Source of the DNA: an uncultured Bacteroidales bacterium | GTDB taxonomy: Bacteria > Bacteroidota > Bacteroidia > Bacteroidales > UBA932 | Length of the DNA: 44,406 bases | Reading direction: 5' to 3' | NCBI GenBank assembly: GCA_944322585.1 | Contig: CALUPB010000021.1 | Location: 1 to 44,406, forward strand | Shown: positions 25,473-34,232 of the stretch, in pieces | How the letters are laid out: each line of letters starts with the position of its first letter | How positions within the stretch are numbered: position 1 is the first letter of the stretch | Notes under the pieces: generated by a model | What the model was told of the DNA's origin: nothing | Seen by the model: the letters and a program-made list of their open reading frames with translations, nothing else | Database searches by the model: none | Translations under genes and position numbers: made by a program

Positions 25473-26708
25473 TCAGTTATTATTCAACAGCTCGTCATGA
25501 TTGGAAACCGGCTCAGAAGAGATATCCACAAGCCAGAATATATCCCTCACATTGCTTACGCAATACCTTGTGTCGGACCATTCCTCTTCGCTGTTGTATT
25601 CATCGGGATAAAGCTGAGCCCACCACTGATCCCAAGCATAATGTCTGTTGAAAGCGTAATGCTCTACAGGAATGGTAATATGCTTGCCTGCTTCGACTTC
25701 TTCCGGAGCCATCCACTGCGCCTGGCTGTAATTGGCATACGGGAAGACGAAATTATCGTCCTTGGTCATGAGAGTCACTTCAGAAATCACGGTCGTGTGC
25801 TCCGCATCATCGTATTCGTAAAATCTTATCACATCGGAATTGTAGGCCTGGGACCAGCGCATCTTTCCCTGCGGAAGGAGCCGGAACAGAGACGATATGT
25901 CTATCAGAGGGTCATCTTCTCTCGATGCCTGATCGAAAGCGAAATAGATGAAATCGGAATACTTGCCGTCCGGACCTGCATCATTGACATATGTACCGTA
26001 AGTGGTGCCGTCGGAAGGATCGACTTCAGTATATTTGAAACTGATGATATTGTCCTGTTCCGCAAGGGTCATGGCTCTGTGGTCTTTCTCCCTGTTGTCC
26101 TGATCTTCCACATGCGAGTGGATACCGTCTCCTATGTCCGCATCGGTAGTCATCCTTATGTCGCATTCTTCAGGCTTGGACTCGTCTCCGTTCCCGCCTA
26201 TGAATACCAGGAAACTCTGTCCGTTGCCGAACGGGATGCCTCCGATAAGGTCGAAAGTGACTGTACCCTGGAACGGATTGTCCACCGTGAAAACGATATC
26301 GCTCGTGGCGGTGACGGTGTATGTACATACCTTTTCGCCATTGTGGGATGTTACGACTATGTCAGCGGACTGTTTGTCGAGATTCAGAGTCTCGCCTGCA
26401 TTTACGGAAGAAGAAGGGATATAGGCAGGGTCGCTGTACCGGAATGTCAGCTTGGTTATCTTTACTGCCCTCATGTCGACCCGGGAAGGGTCAATCTTGA
26501 AATCGATGGTCGCTACATCTCCGTCAATGGAGATAACTGGTGTTTCTGTCTGCCCCTCAAATTCGATTTCCGAAATGGTACAATCTGAAAGGCGCGTATC
26601 AGAAGTCGGCTTGGTAGTGTCGTTACCTTGGTCATCAGTCGGCTTCGTGCAAGAGTAGGATGCCGCACATGCTATTGCAAGCATCGCGGCGAGCGATACA
26701 ATCCTCAT
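25473..26708 (-). CDS. Putative surface glycan-binding lipoprotein, first gene of operon 1
   Basis: 411 residues from ATG 26708 (an upstream TTG at 26720 is in frame but the ATG gives the better signal peptide, MRIVSLAAMLAIACAASYSC). Lipobox Cys is about residue 20. An Ig-like domain (about 40-140, ending TYTVTATSD) precedes a beta-rich, aromatic C-terminal region. RLLPQGKMRWSQ and the C-terminal PVSNHDELL match its downstream neighbour. The C-terminal part has a Trp/Tyr-rich patch (HYAWDQWWAQLYPDEY) that could stack on sugar rings. Being first in the operon, ahead of SusC, is not the usual order, where such proteins follow SusD. Function is inferred. Confidence 0.65.
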   Translation of the reverse strand: MRIVSLAAMLAIACAASYSCTKPTDDQGNDTTKPTSDTRLSDCTISEIEFEGQTETPVISIDGDVATIDFKIDPSRVDMRAVKITKLTFRYSDPAYIPSSSVNAGETLNLDKQSADIVVTSHNGEKVCTYTVTATSDIVFTVDNPFQGTVTFDLIGGIPFGNGQSFLVFIGGNGDESKPEECDIRMTTDADIGDGIHSHVEDQDNREKDHRAMTLAEQDNIISFKYTEVDPSDGTTYGTYVNDAGPDGKYSDFIYFAFDQASREDDPLIDISSLFRLLPQGKMRWSQAYNSDVIRFYEYDDAEHTTVISEVTLMTKDDNFVFPYANYSQAQWMAPEEVEAGKHITIPVEHYAFNRHYAWDQWWAQLYPDEYNSEEEWSDTRYCVSNVRDIFWLVDISSEPVSNHDELLNNN

Positions 26709-26749
26709 AGCACTTGTCAATTAGTTTTGTAATGGTTATTAATTATAAG

Positions 26750-26771
26750 CGACAGTATCCGGATACTGTCG
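26750..26771. promoter_or_regulatory. Perfect 22-base palindrome over the predicted transcription start
   Basis: Bases 26750-26771 read identically on both strands; the centre is CCGG at 26759-26762, with half-site GACAGTATCC. It begins three bases downstream of the -7 box of the operon 1 promoter and so covers the start site and early leader. As DNA it could be a repressor operator; as RNA it would be a nine-pair hairpin with a CCGG loop at the 5' end of the transcript. Confidence 0.65.
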
Positions 26772-26773
26772 GA

Positions 26774-26804
26774 CAAATATAATACCCCCCCCGACTTTTC
26801 CAAA
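26774..26804 (-). promoter_or_regulatory. Operon 1 promoter with a G8 tract in the spacer
   Basis: On the minus strand TTTG (26804-26801), 19 bases of spacer, and TATATTTG (26781-26774) fit the Bacteroides -33/-7 consensus with no mismatch. The spacer contains eight consecutive G (C8 at 26785-26792 on the plus strand). The start of transcription would be near 26768, with a leader of about 60 bases to ATG 26708. Slippage in the G tract would change the -33/-7 distance and hence promoter strength. Confidence 0.75.
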
Positions 26805-26830
26805 TTTTCCCGTAAAAATCAGCAGACAAC

Positions 26831-26861
26831 AAAAAATCAGGAGAGCCGCAAGCCCTCCTGA
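26831..26861 (-). terminator. Intrinsic terminator of operon 2
   Basis: Stem 26852-26861 with 26837-26846 (ten pairs, one mismatch; loop 26847-26851), followed on the minus strand by six T (26836-26831). It lies 24 bases after the stop codon of the M14-like gene, exactly where operon 2 should end, and insulates the operon 1 promoter. The same 31 bases recur at 4901-4931. Confidence 0.85.
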
Positions 26862-26884
26862 CGAAATTCTCCTGTATTCACTTT

Positions 26885-28105
26885 CTATTCCGCCTTTTCC
26901 CAGGCACTGACGCCGCCGTTCCGCAGAAGGAAGCGCATGGCCGACTGGTGAAGGGTCAGTTCGGCATTCAATATCTTTTCAGGAGTATGGTTTACCGGAG
27001 AACCGTCGGGGTAGACCCCCGTATAACCGTGGCTCCCGTCCTCCACTGTAACGGCAAGGGCACCGCAATGGTATGACAGCACGGATGTAAGGTTCATCGC
27101 TCCCGTGCCGGTGTGTTCCAGCTTGGGCGTAGTTTCCTTGAGAAGATCATCCGTCCCCCTGAAACCGCCGAGCGTCAGGTCAGTGTGCACATGTCTGTAG
27201 AACTGCTCCCATACACGCACATGCATCGGGGAATAGGCCCCTAAACAAGGCCGGCATACCTCGATGAAATAATCGTAACGCGACACTCCGGTATGCATAT
27301 TCAGCAGTATGTCCGGATTCTCCCTCCGGGCAAGGTCAAGGACAATCCTCGTTTCCGGCTGTACCGTCCCGAAAAAGTCGTCATGCATTATGTTGATACC
27401 GTTATCGTTGGGATAACTTCCCGGAAATTCGACAGCGGAAAAGTCAACAGGATTGTATTCCTTGCATGCCGGCCAGCCTATCAGTTTTCCGTGGTCGAGC
27501 CCCCCTGTATTGAGGTATTCATGGACAAGATACGCATCGGGACCGCTTCCCCGGAATTTTTCCATTCTTATCGGCACTCTGTCGCGCCCGTCAGGATTCG
27601 TTATAGGGACAAGCACAATCCTGTCCAGAGAATCCCGCATGGCTTCCAGTTCCGGCCATGGCTGTCCCGAGAGATCCTTTCCCGTCTCAAGGACCGATAT
27701 CATGTTGACTATGCCGACAATTCCTTCCAGTTCGAAGCCATGCACGGCCGCGATGGCCATATACACCTTCTTCCCGCTGTCAGGTCCTCTGTATGCAGCT
27801 ATCCTGTTTATGCTGGATGCACCGGAATATGTAGTCGTACCACTGCCGGAACGCGGTGTCCCGTAAGTGACGGCATATATCGGACGCCCTCCGGCAGAAT
27901 GTCCGAGAAGCTCCACTTCTCCCTTGTGCACATTGTTCAGAATATAGTCATTGACCTCCGATGTGGAGGCTATCCAATACGGCGGGATCGATTCCGCCTC
28001 CGCAAGATATTCCTCCGGAATATTGAATTCGTCCGTCGCGTCCGATGTGCATGCAGCCGGCACAAAAAAGGGCAGGACTGCCAGTATCCTAACAAATCTA
28101 TTCAT
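26885..28105 (-). CDS. M14-family zinc carboxypeptidase-like lipoprotein
   Basis: 406 residues, last gene of operon 2. Lipobox PAAC (Cys 19). The zinc-binding triad typical of M14 is visible: H122 and E125 in AAVHGFELEG, and H271 in LLNMHTG. The catalytic Glu is most likely E355 in ALAVTVEDGSHG. PITNPDGRDRV (about 167-177) and NDNGINIMHDDF occupy the positions of substrate-binding motifs. M14 enzymes cleave C-terminal amino acids or amide-linked acyl groups. In this setting it may remove amino acids or peptides from a glycan, or act on glycopeptides. The fold assignment is strong, the substrate is not known. It follows the lyase gene by 13 bases. Confidence 0.82.
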   Translation of the reverse strand: MNRFVRILAVLPFFVPAACTSDATDEFNIPEEYLAEAESIPPYWIASTSEVNDYILNNVHKGEVELLGHSAGGRPIYAVTYGTPRSGSGTTTYSGASSINRIAAYRGPDSGKKVYMAIAAVHGFELEGIVGIVNMISVLETGKDLSGQPWPELEAMRDSLDRIVLVPITNPDGRDRVPIRMEKFRGSGPDAYLVHEYLNTGGLDHGKLIGWPACKEYNPVDFSAVEFPGSYPNDNGINIMHDDFFGTVQPETRIVLDLARRENPDILLNMHTGVSRYDYFIEVCRPCLGAYSPMHVRVWEQFYRHVHTDLTLGGFRGTDDLLKETTPKLEHTGTGAMNLTSVLSYHCGALAVTVEDGSHGYTGVYPDGSPVNHTPEKILNAELTLHQSAMRFLLRNGGVSAWEKAE

Positions 28106-28118
28106 ATGTCATACAAAT

Positions 28119-30299
28119 TCATTCTACATCAATACTGCATCCGTAATCGGCCATCCTGTCGAAAGTCAGCCTGAAATGCTTCGAATTGTAAGTGAATTCA
28201 ACACCTACTGCATCCCCGTCTTCAAAGACTTCCGTATCGGGAAGAGATGAAAGCGAAGTGTCTCCTACCTGCATTATATGCATGAATATATCCTGCCCGG
28301 CCTCATGGCCCGGACGGACCTCCACCCGCCACTGTCCCACCTGGGGATGCGTAGCCGGAGGGATATTGAACCTCTTGGAATAACCGTAATCATCCGGGGT
28401 AAGGACCGGCAGGGGCCAGTTCCGCCCGTCCGACCAGAACTGTTTCCCGTCCCCTCCTATCTTTTCGATGACAGCATCCTCGGGAAGAAGGGTACGGCAT
28501 ATCATGCGGCCTCCGTCCGATGTCTCGGTCCACTCGCGGGTACCGTTCATCTGCGGTTCTGAAGCCGTATGCAGGAGCCAGGATTTGGGATAGGCCGCGT
28601 CAGTGGAAGTCACTCTGTCAAAGACTACGAAAAGGTCAGGCATACAGTATATGAATTCCCTCATGACGAGTTCCGCCTTGGACGGATGGTAGCTGGCGGT
28701 AGCATCCGATGCCAGATATACATAGTCGTCAGTCTCTTCCAGCGCAAGGAGCTCCGAAGACAGTAGTTCTCTCTGTCCTCCGTCATTGGGTACAGGTAGT
28801 TCCTCTTCAGTGGAAGCCGGTTCTCCCCAGTAGTCGGGGAAAGTCTCTCCCGGCATACGGATCGTGATGCAGTTATGAGCAACTGTCCTGCAGTAATAGT
28901 GAGACAGATGGTTGCCGGGTTCCGGACGTGTACCGGAATCCAAAGCCCTGTAACCTTTATGGTAAATGATAAAATTGTTGTTGTCATAATGTTTGTGCTG
29001 GGTAGGCACGCCGCCGCTGACGAACATTGCATATGTATCGTCATCTCCGGTTCCCGATCTCATGTAGACCTGTCCCATGGTATCAAAATAAATGGAATGG
29101 ACATCGGTTTCCGAAGACACTCCGGATGCCGGAGAAGGGAACACCTTATGCAGGAAACGGATAAACGGGAATGTATCGGTCTCTCTGGACTGCGAGAACA
29201 GGGCAAGAAGACGGGACGCCTTCGCCAGCACATCAGGATGGTTGCCGCTGTAAAGGTTCGCGATCTCCCCTATGTGGTAATTGATATCGGTATGCGGGAG
29301 CAGGCAGTTGTAATGATGGACATCCCCGAAACCGTATTCCCGTCTGCCGGGCAACGCTATCCAGTCCAGATAGTCGAGGTATTTCAGGACATAGTCCATC
29401 CTCTCCGAAATATCCACTCCATAGGCAGACCTGTAGGTATGGATGAAATTGAAGTCCGCAAGAGGATAATATCCGAACGAATACTGGGCACAGGCCGTCG
29501 CCCCTCCGCCTTTCTCACCGGCCATCTGCCTGCGGAAGTCCGCCATCTGCATGTGCAGTGCATATCCTTCAGACATCATGTCTGCGCAGGCTTTGTCATC
29601 TATGCCTTCTCCGTAGAAAGTGATACCGAGATACCACGGAAGAACTGCCGGTCCGTAACATCCGGATTTGTAATCGCTGATATTCTCACGGTACCTTGCG
29701 GGCCTTGTCCCGGAACCGTGCCAGGCCACATCGTACATCACTTTGTAAAGAGGAATCCCTATCTGCTGTCTTTCAAGCTGAGTCAGATCATTGTAAATCC
29801 AGTCATACGCACACAGGACGCATATCGTGGAGAAAATGTACCAGTGGATATTCAGATTATTACTGACCCTGAGCTCGTAATAACCGGTTATCTCCTTCAG
29901 AAGGGTCTTCGTGAAGTCAAGATATGCCTTGTCACCGCTCACGAGCCACAGAAGGGCAGCCTCGCTTGCCCTGAAACCGTATTCGTGATTGTCGGTGTTT
30001 TCTCCTGTAGCTGCAAGAGGATCCTCGAACACTATGTCGGACCCCATCAGCTTGTCTATACGGGACTTCATCTCATCATAACTGTCTTTCAACCGGCCGG
30101 AAGCGTTGGCTTTGACAACCGGTATGTCATCCTCGGTAAGGAAAAGCCGCGGATGGACAAGACGGACTGAAGATGTCGGAACGTTCACTCCCTTGTCGAA
30201 TTCATGTTCCTTCTCCACGCATCCTGCAAGAATAACAGCCAGACCGCATAATAAAAGCGCATATGCTGTCATATATCCCCGTTTCATGATAATTGTCAT
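28119..30299 (-). CDS. Heparinase II/III-fold polysaccharide lyase-like lipoprotein
   Basis: 726 residues. Lipobox LAGC (Cys 27). Residues about 45-390 form an alpha/alpha toroid with a DUF4962-like start (LVHPRLFLTEDDIP), NHEYGFRASEAAL and YDWIYNDL. The C-terminal beta-sandwich (PF07940-like) starts near 400, with the hallmark HKHYDNNNF (H435, H437, D439). GFGDVHHYN (H328, H329, Y330) offers candidate catalytic His/Tyr residues. Heparinase II/III-fold enzymes cleave uronate-containing polysaccharides by beta-elimination, though some relatives may be hydrolases. I cannot place it in a named PL family. The ATG at 30299 overlaps the upstream stop (ATGA); 30287 is an alternative start. A lipid anchor implies action at the cell surface. 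Confidence 0.85.
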   Translation of the reverse strand: MTIIMKRGYMTAYALLLCGLAVILAGCVEKEHEFDKGVNVPTSSVRLVHPRLFLTEDDIPVVKANASGRLKDSYDEMKSRIDKLMGSDIVFEDPLAATGENTDNHEYGFRASEAALLWLVSGDKAYLDFTKTLLKEITGYYELRVSNNLNIHWYIFSTICVLCAYDWIYNDLTQLERQQIGIPLYKVMYDVAWHGSGTRPARYRENISDYKSGCYGPAVLPWYLGITFYGEGIDDKACADMMSEGYALHMQMADFRRQMAGEKGGGATACAQYSFGYYPLADFNFIHTYRSAYGVDISERMDYVLKYLDYLDWIALPGRREYGFGDVHHYNCLLPHTDINYHIGEIANLYSGNHPDVLAKASRLLALFSQSRETDTFPFIRFLHKVFPSPASGVSSETDVHSIYFDTMGQVYMRSGTGDDDTYAMFVSGGVPTQHKHYDNNNFIIYHKGYRALDSGTRPEPGNHLSHYYCRTVAHNCITIRMPGETFPDYWGEPASTEEELPVPNDGGQRELLSSELLALEETDDYVYLASDATASYHPSKAELVMREFIYCMPDLFVVFDRVTSTDAAYPKSWLLHTASEPQMNGTREWTETSDGGRMICRTLLPEDAVIEKIGGDGKQFWSDGRNWPLPVLTPDDYGYSKRFNIPPATHPQVGQWRVEVRPGHEAGQDIFMHIMQVGDTSLSSLPDTEVFEDGDAVGVEFTYNSKHFRLTFDRMADYGCSIDVE

Positions 30300-32515
30300 T
30301 TTCTTTCTGTTTTGATGTCACATCCGTAATCCTTGTCCTTGTCGAAAGTCACGGTATATCTGTGCTTCCCGTACACAAAGCTGACTCCCATGCTGCTTTC
30401 ATCCTCGAAGACCGGTGTTTCCGGCAGCCTTTTCAGAGAAGTGTCCCCTACCTGGAAGATATTCATGAAATAATCCTTCCCGGAAGGCTTACCCGGTTTT
30501 ACCTCGACCCGCCAATGACCTATCTGCGGATGGTCAGGAGGAGGTATGATATGACGTTTGGAATAACCGTAGTCATCCGGAGTGAGCACCGGCAGCGGCC
30601 AGTTGCGGCCGTCCGACCAGAAGTCCTTTCCCTCACCGCCTATCTTTTCCAGCACTGCATCTTCAGGGAAAAGAGTCCTGCATACTGTCGCGCCTCCGTC
30701 GGAAGTTTCCCGCCATTCCATGTCCGTAATCATCTCCGGCTCTGCGACAGTGTGGAAAAGCCATGCCTTAGGATATTCAGCCCTCGTGGACTCGACCCTG
30801 TCGAATACGAGGAAGAGATCCGGCTTGAACCAGATGAATTCCCTCATTACAAGCCTTGCCTTGTCCTCGTGATAGCTGCCGGTGGCATCCGATGCTATAT
30901 ACACATACTCCGGTGTCTCGTCATACTGCATGATCTTCGAGGCAAGAAGTTCCCTCTGTCCGCCGTCGTTGGGTATCGGAACGTCCTTGGGCTCATTCGC
31001 GGCAGGACCTCCCCAGTATTCCGGGAACTGCTCTCCCGGCATCCGGATCGTAATGCAGTTATGAGCCACTGTCCTGCAGTAGTAATGGGTCAGATGGAGC
31101 CCAGGCTCGGGTCTGGTACCGGAATCCACAGCCCTGTAGCCATGCTTGTAGACTATGAAATTGTTGTTGTCGTAATGCTTGTGCTGGGTGGGCACACCTC
31201 CGCTTACGAACAGGGCATATGTATCGTCCTCCCCTGTCCCGGAGCGCATGTACAGCTGTCCCATCGTATCGAAATAAATCGACTGCTCCGCAGTGACGTT
31301 CCGGGCTGACGCCTTTGTTTTCATTGCCCCCGGATCGAACTTGTGGAGAAGACGCAGGAACGGGATACCGTCATACGGTCTGCGTTCCGTGAGCGACTTT
31401 CCCATCCTCTGTACAACCGGTATTATCTCCGGATGTGTCGGTCCGAACAGATTGGCAAGTTCCGACAGATGTGCGTTCATGTCCCTGTGCGGCAGAAGAC
31501 AGTTGTAATGATGGACGTCCCCGAAACCGTACTCCCTGTTTCCGGGCAGCATCACCCAGTCCATGTAGGTCAGCAGACCGAGCAGATAATCCATCTTCTC
31601 CGTTATGTCAATGCCCGTAGCGGACATGAATGTATATATGAAATCATATTCGGCATAAGGATAATAGCCCAAAGTATACTGTGCACATGCCGTGACACCG
31701 CCTCCTTTCTCCCCTATCATGGAAGCCCTGAAGGCGACCATCTTCTGGTGAAGGTCGTATCCTTTCATGACCATCTCCCTGCATGCTCCATCGTCCACGC
31801 CGTCCCCATAGAATGTCAGGCCCAGATACCACGGCAATATGGCAGTTCCATAGCATCCGGATCTGAAATCACTGACATTTTCCCTGAAACGGGCTTTACG
31901 CACGCCTCCTCCATGCCACGCTATCCCGTACATTGCCCTGTAAAGAGATTTTCCGAGTTCGTCCCTTTCAGCCGGAGAAAGATCGTTGTATATCCAGTCA
32001 TATGCACACAGGGCGCATATCTGAGAAAATACATACCAGGATATGTTGAGATTGTTGTCGATCCGCAGCTGATAATAGGCAGTCAGCTCTCTGAGCACAT
32101 ATTTCGTGAATACGAGATAGACCGGATCTCCTGTTATAAGATAAAGCATGGCAGCCTCGGAAGCCCTGTATCCCCATTCGTGGTTGCGGTTGCTTTCGCC
32201 GGTCGCTGCAAGGGAATCCGGGAATGTCACCGGTGTACCGATCAGACCGTCTATCCGCTTCTTCATGGACAGATATGTTCCGTTTTCAAAAGTCGCCGCC
32301 GTTTTGCGTATCTGAGGTATGTCTTCTGCCGTCAGGAACATTCTCGGATGCTCTTTCCGTATGTCTTGCATCCACGAATAGTCTCTCTCGGGAAGCGGAG
32401 ACGAAATTGCAGTATCGACTTCCGGATATTCCGGTCCGGAACTTTCACCAGCTGCCGGAAGTCCTGAAAAAAAGACCGCCAGCAACAGAAATATTGGAAA
32501 AAGATTTCTTTTCAT
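30296..32515 (-). CDS. Heparinase II/III-fold polysaccharide lyase-like protein, periplasmic
   Basis: 739 residues from ATG 32515, three bases after the susD stop; the frame is open to 32551 but that start would overlap susD. The signal peptide MKRNLFPIFLLLAVFFSGLP ends without a lipobox (AAGESSG), so the mature protein is probably periplasmic. It is collinear with the next gene: EHPRMFLTAEDIP, NHEWGYRASEAAM, YDWIYNDLS, GFGDVHHYN, and HKHYDNN (H445, H447, D449). The two are paralogues with different predicted localisation, suggesting surface cleavage by one and periplasmic processing by the other. Substrate is presumably uronate-containing; no PL family can be named from sequence alone. Confidence 0.86.
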   Translation of the reverse strand: MKRNLFPIFLLLAVFFSGLPAAGESSGPEYPEVDTAISSPLPERDYSWMQDIRKEHPRMFLTAEDIPQIRKTAATFENGTYLSMKKRIDGLIGTPVTFPDSLAATGESNRNHEWGYRASEAAMLYLITGDPVYLVFTKYVLRELTAYYQLRIDNNLNISWYVFSQICALCAYDWIYNDLSPAERDELGKSLYRAMYGIAWHGGGVRKARFRENVSDFRSGCYGTAILPWYLGLTFYGDGVDDGACREMVMKGYDLHQKMVAFRASMIGEKGGGVTACAQYTLGYYPYAEYDFIYTFMSATGIDITEKMDYLLGLLTYMDWVMLPGNREYGFGDVHHYNCLLPHRDMNAHLSELANLFGPTHPEIIPVVQRMGKSLTERRPYDGIPFLRLLHKFDPGAMKTKASARNVTAEQSIYFDTMGQLYMRSGTGEDDTYALFVSGGVPTQHKHYDNNNFIVYKHGYRAVDSGTRPEPGLHLTHYYCRTVAHNCITIRMPGEQFPEYWGGPAANEPKDVPIPNDGGQRELLASKIMQYDETPEYVYIASDATGSYHEDKARLVMREFIWFKPDLFLVFDRVESTRAEYPKAWLFHTVAEPEMITDMEWRETSDGGATVCRTLFPEDAVLEKIGGEGKDFWSDGRNWPLPVLTPDDYGYSKRHIIPPPDHPQIGHWRVEVKPGKPSGKDYFMNIFQVGDTSLKRLPETPVFEDESSMGVSFVYGKHRYTVTFDKDKDYGCDIKTERK

Positions 32516-32517
32516 GA

Positions 32518-34221
32518 CTACCATTCCGGATTTTGTTTGAATTTTATACAAAGGTCCTTTTCCCTCTGCGGGATAGGAAGAAGCTCATTCTTTCCTTTTT
32601 TCGTATAAAGCCCGCCAAGATAGTAATCCGGTGCCGTATCACACCAGTCAGTCAAATTTTGATAAGTCTCTATCACAGTGTCGCAATAGATGCCCCATCT
32701 GACAAGATCCTGGCGTCTGTGCCCTTCAAAGGCAAGCTCATAGGAACGTTCGTCCCTGACGGCCTGGCGGAACGTCTCATAATCCATACCGGCCTGGAGG
32801 TCAGCAGCCATGGACGGAGAACTGAAATCCAGACCATAACCCCTTCTGCGGACCATATTGACAGCCTCATATGCTTCCGGAGTCGGGCCACGGTTGACTT
32901 CGTTCAGGGCCTCCGCGTAAAGCAGCAGCACATCGGCGTATCTCAGAATATACCAGTTGACATTGGTGTAATTATTGTCTATCAGCTGTTTGTCTTCAGG
33001 TACATATATCTCGGTATCCCATTTGCGAGGGAACAGGTGAAGACTGTAGAGAGTTCTCCAGCTGTCATTATAATCAGGATCTGTCGCCTCGAAGGCCATA
33101 CGGAACGTAATGTCGGTAAGCACTCCGTCTATGGTCTTCTGCACCATGTTCACCTTGCCCTCCTTCGTATACTGATAGTCTGCGTAGGAAAGTGCCCAGC
33201 GCCTGTCATTCTGCCAGTCTTTCCAGCCGGTAAGAAAAGTCGGGCATATCCTGTACCATGCATTATGCCCGTGGTTGCCTCCGGAAAGGCCGCCGGCAAC
33301 CGCCCTCACCCCGTTCCAGTTTCCGAAACGGCCGCTGGACTTATTGGTGGAAAGCGGAGACCAGAAAGAAAGTTCGAACAGGCTTTCCGTAGGATCCCAG
33401 GCGTTGCTTCCGGAATTTCTCCAGAGCTGTTCGAAGTCGGGAAGAAGGGAATGCTGCCCCGACGTCACCAGCAGTCCGGCAATCTCCGCGGCAAGTTCCC
33501 ATTTGGCCCCGTCCTGAAGAGGATAGCCGGCCCATGTCGCATACACCTTGGCAAGAAGCCCGAGAGCCCCGCCCTTGGATACCCTGAATTTGTTGTCTGG
33601 ACGTACATCGTCCTGGGATGCGTATGGAAGATTGTCCACTGCATACTGCAGGTCTTTCTCAATGAACTCATACACCTTTACAGGGTCTGCCTGCTCTATC
33701 TGATCGGAAGGCAGATACGACTCTGCCGTAGATGTAACGAGAGGGACATGTCCGAACCATCTCACGAGTTCGAAATACAGGAGCCCCCTGAGGAAACGCG
33801 CCTCTGCCACATAGATGTCGCACAGCGCCGTATCCTCCTCCGGAAAATCAGGAGACCGGCGCTCCATCATCTCTAAAAAATAATTGGCGTCATAGACTGC
33901 CTTATACAGGGCGGCCCACGTCTTCTGTACATGGGAAGAAGAAGCGGAATAGGCATTACAGCCCTCCAGGCGCTCCGCCACAAGTGAACTTCCCTCTATC
34001 TTGGCCTCGTCCGTAGGGAGATTGAACATCATGGAAAGGTTCCATCTGTAGATACCGTCCACATTAAGGTCCCTATACACTCCGAGCAGTACGGATTCAG
34101 CCATTTCCGCATCCGTCACATAGGATTCGTCGATCTGCGTATATACCTTCTCGTCAAGCGAGCAGGCCGTTACGGCTGCAGACATGAACACCACTGCAAT
34201 ATATCCTGTTATCTTGTCCAT
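32518..34221 (-). CDS. susD-like: SusD-like outer-membrane glycan-binding lipoprotein (pair 3)
   Basis: 567 residues, lipobox VTAC (Cys 20). RagB/SusD signatures include EARFLRGLLYFELVRWFG, GALGLLAKVYATWAGYPLQD and YADVLLLYAEALNEVNRG. The protein ends IKFKQNPEW, as expected for the family. It pairs with the SusC gene 11 bases upstream. If that SusC is not made in full, this protein would still be produced only if translation restarts, because the frame break lies upstream on the same transcript. Confidence 0.94.
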   Translation of the reverse strand: MDKITGYIAVVFMSAAVTACSLDEKVYTQIDESYVTDAEMAESVLLGVYRDLNVDGIYRWNLSMMFNLPTDEAKIEGSSLVAERLEGCNAYSASSSHVQKTWAALYKAVYDANYFLEMMERRSPDFPEEDTALCDIYVAEARFLRGLLYFELVRWFGHVPLVTSTAESYLPSDQIEQADPVKVYEFIEKDLQYAVDNLPYASQDDVRPDNKFRVSKGGALGLLAKVYATWAGYPLQDGAKWELAAEIAGLLVTSGQHSLLPDFEQLWRNSGSNAWDPTESLFELSFWSPLSTNKSSGRFGNWNGVRAVAGGLSGGNHGHNAWYRICPTFLTGWKDWQNDRRWALSYADYQYTKEGKVNMVQKTIDGVLTDITFRMAFEATDPDYNDSWRTLYSLHLFPRKWDTEIYVPEDKQLIDNNYTNVNWYILRYADVLLLYAEALNEVNRGPTPEAYEAVNMVRRRGYGLDFSSPSMAADLQAGMDYETFRQAVRDERSYELAFEGHRRQDLVRWGIYCDTVIETYQNLTDWCDTAPDYYLGGLYTKKGKNELLPIPQREKDLCIKFKQNPEW

Positions 34222-34232
34222 AGCACTGTCAT

